A stretch of DNA of 50,775 nt, taken from assembly GCF_014648035.1 (NCBI RefSeq), contig NZ_BMQI01000036.1, positions 1 to 50,775 of the forward strand, given 5' to 3'. Positions 44,959-50,775 of the stretch are shown one piece after another. The notes under the pieces are model-generated. The model saw only the letters and a program-made list of their open reading frames with translations. It ran no database searches and was not told the origin of the DNA. Positions within the stretch are counted from its first letter, which is position 1. Every line of letters begins with the position of its first letter. The DNA is from Shewanella algicola. GTDB taxonomy: Bacteria; Pseudomonadota; Gammaproteobacteria; Enterobacterales; Shewanellaceae. Position numbers and translations under genes: made by a program.

Positions 44959-47436
44959 TTACAGCAAGGTGACAAAGAAGCTCAGTTCAGTCATGACACC
45001 TTTTGGTGTAGTGGCTGTTAAGGTCACGAGGCTAGTACCTGAGTTGTCATCATTGGTTATTGTGAATGATGTTGAAGTGCCACCGGCTGAATTACGGTCG
45101 GGTACCGTGTATCCAGAGAATGTTAATTCACCCTCACTGCTGCTCACAGATAAGGTTGTGCCAGACGGTAATATTTGGTCAGCACTGTCGCTGAGTACCA
45201 CAGTAAATGTCGCAGAGGCACCATTGGCGATATCCTGAATGTCAGTATCAAAATCATTAATCACTGAACCATTTTGGCTTACTGTAAAGTTGGCCGTTGA
45301 CCCAGACATGGTTAATACCAATGCTTTACGGATATACGTTGTCATAGCCGAGCTATCACATAAACTGCCCAGGCATTGAGGGCCGTTAAACACAGTATCA
45401 GCGTCTTGATAGGTGCTGCTTGATTTGGTGTTGAAATACACCTCACCTGAATCGCGAACGCCAGATTCATTGTCATCTCTAAAGGCGTCAGGTAAATCAA
45501 CAAAGCCATTGTCTTGATAGGTTTCAACATCCATGCCGTTACCCCTACAGGCGACAGAAGTTGTGCCAATTAAACAGCCATCAACAGCGCTGCCATCGTC
45601 ATTATCAAACACGTTATTGCCATTGGTATCGAAAAAGGTTTCGTGACCAAGCGCATAAGCCAAAATGGTGATGCGATGATCGGTTACCCGTGGTGATGCT
45701 GATGTCCAGGTGACGGCACAGGTACCGCTTACGATGCTACATGATGGCTCAATTTGACCACCTTCCGTTGTAAAGTTAACCGTGGTGTCGTCTGGTGCTG
45801 GGTTACCAAAGCTGTCTGATGCATAAACTGTAATCGTGACATCTTCGCCATTGTAATCGCCCGCTTCTGGGTTTGAGCTTGAGGCCGAGATACTAAAGCC
45901 CAATTGCTGTGGCAGTCCGGTATTGACAGTGAGTTGTTCTGATTGACTGGTAATGGTGTCACCCGTATCGGCATCGGTAGTTGATGCCATAACGCGCACT
46001 GGGGTCGGGATAGTACCAGCTTGAACTCGCACACTTACGACGCCTTCAGAATTAGTGATGCTGCTATCTGTAATGTCGCCATTAGAAAATTGTAATCCAC
46101 CAACCGTGGTGTCGAGGCTAAATTCAACCTCTTGTTGAGCAGCAGGTTGACCATTAGCGCTGCTTACCAAGAACGTCACCAAAGAAGACTCTGTTGTATC
46201 TGTGCCACCAGAACCTTTGATGCGGATTTGAGTTGGGTCTGCCGACACAAAACTAATATTGGATAATGTTTGGCGTGCCAATGTAAAAGGTAAGCTCGCG
46301 CTTAAACTCGTGTCATTAACGGTTGCAATGGCGACAATGGTGTCAGTGCTTTCACTATTGCCACTACAACTGGTGTCTGAAAACGTCGAGCTTGCTGAAC
46401 CTGACACGGTGGTGACCGGTGAGTCTAAGGTTGCATTGTCGTTGGTGGTACAATCTGAACTAAAGCTAATGCTGGTTGGACTTTGTAAGCGAGTAATCGT
46501 GCCATCGTCTGCTTCTGTCACTAGGGTGGCGGTTACGCCAAATGAGCCGCCCGCGCTAATGGTGTAGTTACCATTTGTATCAGCTGTTAAGGTTGTCGAT
46601 AATAGATTTTCAACAAATTCGCCGCTGTCATTATAAGACCCCATCATTACCGTGCCGTCAGTCGTAACATCGGTCGATGCAAGCACTTCATAAGCACTTG
46701 TCGCGGTTAATGTTGTGTCTTCATATTCCGCAGTGGCGCTAAGAAGGCTAGCCCCTAATTCTGAATTGGTAGGTGTAAAGCTTAACGTTGCAACACCAGA
46801 GTCTGTAGTGAGTGCGGTAGTTGGAGTTAGCGTGGCGCTGCCAGCATTGAAGGTCACAATTTGATTGGCAATACCCTGGTTTTCGCTGTCTGTGAGCGTG
46901 GCATTTAGCTGAACTGTGTCGCCAACATTAAAACGGGTAATCACTCCACTACTGTCACTGATTGACACGGTAAAGTTTAGCGCTTCAACAGGGGCTGTGG
47001 TGCTGTACTCTTTAAATTGGTAATTACGGCTGTCACTAACACTGTCGTCATCTGATGTGTAGGTTGCCGTTAAGGTGCCGGCTTCTGTGCTGGTGGAGCT
47101 AATAAAGGTGGTCGCTATACCGCTTGTATCGGTTAATACAGATGCATTGCTTAATGTGGCATTGCTGGTACTAAACTCGATAAGCGCACCACTGACGTTA
47201 GCATTACCTAATGTCAGTTTGGCTACGGCACAAATGCTGTCGTTGAGATCAAAGACTAAACTGTCGGTACTGGCATCACATTGGCCATTCACAACATCCT
47301 GGTAGCTTACCGACAGACTATAACTGTCATCTGATGTATTTGAGTCGGAGTCATCTGAGGCACCGTTACAACCTGTAAATAACAATATTGAAGCAAGAGA
47401 TAAAAAAAGTGCACGTATCGTTGTTCCAAGCTGCAT
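44959..47436 (-). CDS. Large Ig-like repeat lipoprotein (Big-1/invasin-like)
   Basis: The 825-residue protein from the ATG at 47436 (AAGGA eight bases upstream) has lipobox LFTGC. About five or six bacterial Ig-like domains of about 90-100 residues follow, recognised by motifs such as VQLNATLTDSENQGIANQIVTF, DSGVATLSFTPT and ITVYASDSFGNPAPDDTTV. Late in the protein is a cysteine- and Asp-rich insert with DTNGNNVFDNDDG and DDNESGVRDSGE, calcium-binding-like loops. Proteins of this kind sit on the outer surface as adhesins or stalks. It lies 47 bases after darP on the same strand and may share its transcript. No export partner is obvious nearby. Confidence 0.88.
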   Translation of the reverse strand: MQLGTTIRALFLSLASILLFTGCNGASDDSDSNTSDDSYSLSVSYQDVVNGQCDASTDSLVFDLNDSICAVAKLTLGNANVSGALIEFSTSNATLSNASVLTDTSGIATTFISSTSTEAGTLTATYTSDDDSVSDSRNYQFKEYSTTAPVEALNFTVSISDSSGVITRFNVGDTVQLNATLTDSENQGIANQIVTFNAGSATLTPTTALTTDSGVATLSFTPTNSELGASLLSATAEYEDTTLTATSAYEVLASTDVTTDGTVMMGSYNDSGEFVENLLSTTLTADTNGNYTISAGGSFGVTATLVTEADDGTITRLQSPTSISFSSDCTTNDNATLDSPVTTVSGSASSTFSDTSCSGNSESTDTIVAIATVNDTSLSASLPFTLARQTLSNISFVSADPTQIRIKGSGGTDTTESSLVTFLVSSANGQPAAQQEVEFSLDTTVGGLQFSNGDITDSSITNSEGVVSVRVQAGTIPTPVRVMASTTDADTGDTITSQSEQLTVNTGLPQQLGFSISASSSNPEAGDYNGEDVTITVYASDSFGNPAPDDTTVNFTTEGGQIEPSCSIVSGTCAVTWTSASPRVTDHRITILAYALGHETFFDTNGNNVFDNDDGSAVDGCLIGTTSVACRGNGMDVETYQDNGFVDLPDAFRDDNESGVRDSGEVYFNTKSSSTYQDADTVFNGPQCLGSLCDSSAMTTYIRKALVLTMSGSTANFTVSQNGSVINDFDTDIQDIANGASATFTVVLSDSADQILPSGTTLSVSSSEGELTFSGYTVPDRNSAGGTSTSFTITNDDNSGTSLVTLTATTPKGVMTELSFFVTLL

Positions 47437-47483
47437 TAGCCACATCCTTATTTCGATTAATCAGATTATTTTGAGTATAGGGT

Positions 47484-48017
47484 TTACTCTTTTATCTCAG
47501 CACGTAAGTATTTAAACAATTCTTTAGACGACTTTGATTCTGGGCCTTTGGCTAATTCTTTATTTGCCTGGCGGATCAATTGACGCAATTTTTGACGCTC
47601 TAGTTGTGGATGCTGATCCAATAAACTTTGGACTTCATCGTCACCATTTGTCAGTAAGCGCTCGCGCATCTTTTCAAAGATTTGTAACTGAGCGGCTTCA
47701 TTATTGTTCTTATTCAATACTTTATCTAGTGCTGCTTGAATCGGTTCGTGATCAAAGCCACGCATTAGCTTACCGATGTATTGCAAATGGCGGCGATACG
47801 CTTCGGTTTTTTGCTTAATGAGTTTAGATTTTAAGACAGCGTCATAAAGAAACTCATCTAAATCCATTTTATCTAATTGGGTTTTACTAAGCGCAACCAA
47901 GCGCATGCCAAGTGCTTGAGCTTCTTCGCTTTCTTTTTTAAATTCTGTTCTGCTGACGTAATCGTCATCGTTATCATAGGGCTGCTGAAAGTGTTCAGAA
48001 TCGCCAACAATCTTCAT
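47484..48017 (-). CDS. darP: Ribosome biogenesis factor DarP (YjgA)
   Basis: The 177-residue protein matches E. coli YjgA along its length. It has a charged N-terminus with acidic runs, then WVSKSE-like YVSRTEFKKESEEAQALG. The core has RRHLQYIGKLMRGFDHEPIQAALDK and the C-terminus has QLERQKLRQLIRQANKE and LFKYLRAE. In E. coli it binds late 50S precursors and helps maturation of the peptidyl-transferase region. I chose the ATG at 48017 with GAGG upstream; an earlier in-frame start at 48056 is unlikely. It is divergent from pmbA, as yjgA is in E. coli. Confidence 0.95.
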   Translation of the reverse strand: MKIVGDSEHFQQPYDNDDDYVSRTEFKKESEEAQALGMRLVALSKTQLDKMDLDEFLYDAVLKSKLIKQKTEAYRRHLQYIGKLMRGFDHEPIQAALDKVLNKNNNEAAQLQIFEKMRERLLTNGDDEVQSLLDQHPQLERQKLRQLIRQANKELAKGPESKSSKELFKYLRAEIKE

Positions 48018-48164
48018 AGTCTTAAACCTCGAGTCAATATAGGCTAATGATAGCATTTATTTGGCATTGAATATGCAGATTTTATTCAAGAGAAGCACTT
48101 GGTTATCAATCGGCTTTTTTATTTGATATGCTAGCCACAATTAGACTAATTAAAGAGTAAATTT

Positions 48165-49544
48165 GTGGCTTCTCATCCTTCTTCAGCGCCTAGCGCCAGT
48201 GAAACAACCCCAAGAATTGATTCTGAATTATCAGCACTAAAAGACGCTGTCGCTGTTGCATTAGAGTACGCTAAACAACTTGGCACAACTGCCGCAGAAG
48301 TTGCCATTAGTAAACAGCAAGGTTTATCGGTGTCGACGCGTGAAAAAGAAGTCGAAACTGTCGAGTTTAATAAAGACGGTGCCTTAGGCATTACCATTTT
48401 TCGCGACGGTCGCAAAGGTAACTCTTCCACTTCAGACCTCAGTCCAGAGGCTATCCGCGAAGCGGTAAGAGCGGCAGACGGTATTGCTAAATACACCTCA
48501 GAAGATCCCTTTAGTGGTTTAGCTGATGCAGCGTTAATGGCGCAAGATATTCGTGATTTACAGCTATATCACCCACAAGATATTGATGCTGAAGAGTTAG
48601 CGCAATTGGCCATTCGTGCTGAGGCTGCTAGTTTGTCTGTTGATAGCCGTATTCGTAATTCGGATGGTGCTTCAGCCAATGCGCACACTGCCGCTAAAGT
48701 TTATGGTAATAGCCATGGCTTTTTAAACGGTTACTGCAGCTCGCGCTACAGCTTAAGTTGTGTGGTCATTGGCGAAGAGTCAGATGGCAACATGCAGCGT
48801 GATTATGATTATACCGTTGCCCGCAAATACCAGGACTTATTGTCGCCAGAGTCTGTTGGTCAACAAGCTGCCAATAAAACCTTAAGTCGTTTAGATGCGC
48901 GTAAAATTGCGACCGCTAAAATGCCAGTCTTGTTTGCACCAGAAATCGCCACAGGGCTTATGGGTCATCTCATTGGTGCAATTAGTGGTAGCAGTATTTA
49001 CCGCAAGTCGAGTTTTTTGCTTGATGCACTTAACACCCAAATATTTCCTGACTGGTTTAGCATTGAAGAGCAACCGCATTTATTAGGTGCATTGGCCAGT
49101 GCAAATTACGACAGTGAAGGTGTCGCAACGCAGTCGCGCCGTATTATCGACAATGGCCAACTCGCGACTTATCTGCTAACCAGTTACTCAGCCCGTAAAC
49201 TCGGCATGACTAATACTGGCCATGCAGGTGGCATTTACAACTGGACGCTAAGTCATACTAATCAAACCTTCGATGATTTAGTTAAAGCAATGAACACTGG
49301 TTTGATTGTGACTGAAGTGATGGGTCAAGGCGTTAATGGTGTCACTGGAGATTACTCACGTGGTGCGGCGGGTTTTTATGTTGAAAACGGTGAAGTACTT
49401 TACCCAGTCGAAGAAATTACCATTGCAGGTAACTTAAAAGATATGTTTAAAGGGATTCAAGGCATAGGTAAAGATCGTGACTTACGTTCATCGATTCGCA
49501 CCGGTGGCATTTTACTGAGCGAAATGAAAATTGCTGGTAACTAA
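48165..49544 (+). CDS. pmbA: Metalloprotease subunit PmbA/TldE
   Basis: The 459-residue partner of TldD belongs to the same fold but has no HExxH motif (the TldD site is replaced by MGHLIGAISGSSIYRKSSFL). It is therefore the non-catalytic half that forms the substrate channel. Signature parts are SVSTREKEVETVEFNKDGALGITIF and NTGHAGGIYNWTLSHTNQTFDDL. The GTG at 48165 has AAAGAG upstream; no better start is in frame. Its catalytic partner TldD is 11.4 kb upstream. The product is used in toxin and peptide maturation. A palindromic terminator follows. Confidence 0.97.
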   Translation: MASHPSSAPSASETTPRIDSELSALKDAVAVALEYAKQLGTTAAEVAISKQQGLSVSTREKEVETVEFNKDGALGITIFRDGRKGNSSTSDLSPEAIREAVRAADGIAKYTSEDPFSGLADAALMAQDIRDLQLYHPQDIDAEELAQLAIRAEAASLSVDSRIRNSDGASANAHTAAKVYGNSHGFLNGYCSSRYSLSCVVIGEESDGNMQRDYDYTVARKYQDLLSPESVGQQAANKTLSRLDARKIATAKMPVLFAPEIATGLMGHLIGAISGSSIYRKSSFLLDALNTQIFPDWFSIEEQPHLLGALASANYDSEGVATQSRRIIDNGQLATYLLTSYSARKLGMTNTGHAGGIYNWTLSHTNQTFDDLVKAMNTGLIVTEVMGQGVNGVTGDYSRGAAGFYVENGEVLYPVEEITIAGNLKDMFKGIQGIGKDRDLRSSIRTGGILLSEMKIAGN

Positions 49545-49609
49545 GTTTTTACAAAATAGCAGGGCTTAAATCTAGTTTTCTGCCACTTTTTTACTCGATT
49601 GTACAATTT

Positions 49610-49642
49610 AAAACCTCTTATCGGCCGATAAGAGGTTTTTTT
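49610..49642 (+). terminator. Terminator after pmbA
   Basis: AAAACCTCTTATCGG and CCGATAAGAGGTTTT form a perfect inverted repeat with a T tract, 66 bases after the pmbA stop. The symmetric sequence could act on both strands. Confidence 0.85.
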
Positions 49643-49760
49643 ATAACCAATTTAAGCCAGCTTGACGTTTTATATACCAACTTTACCTTTCTTGACAGTC
49701 GTTTACGCATACAAAGAGTCATAATACTGCAAATGTAGCTAAGTGGTTAATGGAGCAATT

Positions 49761-50753
49761 ATGTTTAACAAGAAATTAGGCCAGTTGATATTAATATCAG
49801 CGGTTGGAACTGTGATGTTCGGTTGTGGTTCTGATAGTTCAGATAGCAGCAGCGATGTTGCTTATGTACAGTATTACAATGCCTCACCTAACAGTACTTC
49901 GACATCGTTAGTACTTGATGACTATTCGTACAGTGCAATTGACTTTGCTGATGCTATGCCACGTTATGGCTACAGCACTGGCAGTGCTGATTTAGACGTT
50001 TACGGCCAGGATGAAGATGGCGAAACCGTAACCATTTACACTGATACTGTGGAAATGAATGCCGATGATAACCACTTATTTGTGCTCCATGGTGATTATA
50101 CCGATCCACAATTATTAGACATTAATTACAACCGTGAAGATATGGACGATCTTAACGCGGATGATGATTATGAATACAGTAAAATGCAGGTGCTTATTGC
50201 CAACGTAGCCACTGATGAAGGCACATTTGATGCATATATCTCTCTTGATACTCAAGACTTTGATGACGCGGTAATGTTAGGCTCTGTGGGTTATGGTACT
50301 TACAGTGACTCAATGATCCTCGACACTGAAGATTACATTGTTTATTTAACAGAAGCTGGCTCTACAGATGTAGTTTACACTACAGGCAGCATGGATTTCA
50401 CCACTGAAACTGTTTACAAATTGGTTATCCGCAATAGCTTTGGTGCCGGAGATCTTAAAATCAATATCGACAGTGTTGATTCAACAACAACAGCCGATAA
50501 TTATGCTGCGTTAGAATCAACAGCAGACTATCGAATATTCAATGGCCTTGAAACTCAAAACATTGATGTGACGATATCGAGCCAGCAAGAAACTCAATAT
50601 CTGTATGATGTTACAGCATTTTCAGTATCTGACTATCAATCAACGTCATTTAATGATTATGGTATTACGGTAAAAGATGCGACAACCCAAACACAGCTGT
50701 TTAATAACTTGCTCCCCCTGTGTCAGGATAGTTGTCGCCTCAGTTTTTCATAA
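49761..50753 (+). CDS. Lipoprotein with DUF4397-like beta domains
   Basis: The 330-residue protein from the ATG at 49761 (GGAG five bases upstream; a GTG at 49743 is in frame) has lipobox VMFGC (C22) and an Asp/Ser linker. Two domains follow: one with VQYYNASPNSTSTSLVLDD, and one with IANVATDEGTFDAYISLD and RIFNGLETQNIDV. The pattern of a conserved asparagine or Asn-Ala followed by a beta-sandwich resembles DUF4397 proteins, which are acidic surface or periplasmic lipoproteins of unknown role. It is strongly acidic. It ends with two cysteines (LCQDSCRL). Confidence 0.8.
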   Translation: MFNKKLGQLILISAVGTVMFGCGSDSSDSSSDVAYVQYYNASPNSTSTSLVLDDYSYSAIDFADAMPRYGYSTGSADLDVYGQDEDGETVTIYTDTVEMNADDNHLFVLHGDYTDPQLLDINYNREDMDDLNADDDYEYSKMQVLIANVATDEGTFDAYISLDTQDFDDAVMLGSVGYGTYSDSMILDTEDYIVYLTEAGSTDVVYTTGSMDFTTETVYKLVIRNSFGAGDLKINIDSVDSTTTADNYAALESTADYRIFNGLETQNIDVTISSQQETQYLYDVTAFSVSDYQSTSFNDYGITVKDATTQTQLFNNLLPLCQDSCRLSFS

Positions 50754-50775
50754 AAATAAAACAGGGAGCGGTAAG

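Noticed and set aside
44936..47305. Several plus-strand open frames opposite the Ig-like lipoprotein gene
   Set aside because: They are shadows caused by the Thr/Ser-rich repeat coding on the minus strand.

Overview
The window looks like a chromosomal segment of a marine gammaproteobacterium, most likely Shewanella. Three things point there: the gene order, the close match of conserved proteins (MreB, RNase G, L31, DarP) to enteric homologues that I know, and AT-leaning codon use. I ran no database search, so the genus is inferred from gene content and order. I see no phage, insertion-sequence transposase, CRISPR array, tRNA or rRNA.

Layout. (1) 1-4.5 kb: two proteins carrying FimV/HubP-type LysM-like domains (the first looks 5'-incomplete), a 202-bp inverted-repeat element, rpmE (L31) and a malic enzyme. 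(2) 4.6-25.3 kb: a complete MSHA type IV pilus locus. csrD/mshH (degenerate GGDEF-EAL) is followed by a machinery block, mshI-(PilN-like)-J-K-L-M-N-E-G-F, and then a pilin block, mshB-A-C-D-O-P-Q. It sits exactly between csrD and mreB, which are neighbours in E. coli. (3) 25.5-36.8 kb: the conserved shape and envelope block mreBCD-maf-rng-yhdP-nitrilase-tldD. (4) 36.9-47.4 kb: an accessory stretch with a TolC/HlyD/two-ABC-2-permease exporter lacking an ATPase gene, a small TPR protein, a small membrane protein, a LysR regulator, a small lipoprotein and a large Ig-like repeat lipoprotein. (5) 47.5-50.8 kb: darP (yjgA) and pmbA (tldE), divergent, then a lipoprotein.

How the genes work together. 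The PilM/N/O-like proteins MshI, the PilN-like protein and MshJ, the secretin MshL with MshK, the ATPases MshE and MshM, the TPR protein MshN and the platform MshG form the pilus machine. MshA is the major pilin; MshB, C, D, O and P are minor or prepilin-like subunits. MshQ is a 1527-residue secreted protein with lectin-like domains and may be a tip adhesin. The degenerate c-di-GMP-type domains of CsrD/MshH and the MshEN domain of MshE are the likely regulatory inputs. TldD and PmbA/TldE are the two subunits of one protease, lying 11.4 kb apart around the accessory stretch.

The most unusual item is a 96-bp array of 12-bp repeats just upstream of mshB. It reads as an open frame of 47 codons encoding a cationic Leu-Ala-Lys-Arg repeat peptide. 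Its stop codon overlaps the mshB ribosome-binding site, and it begins about 10 bases after an extended -10 promoter candidate that resembles the one upstream of mshI.
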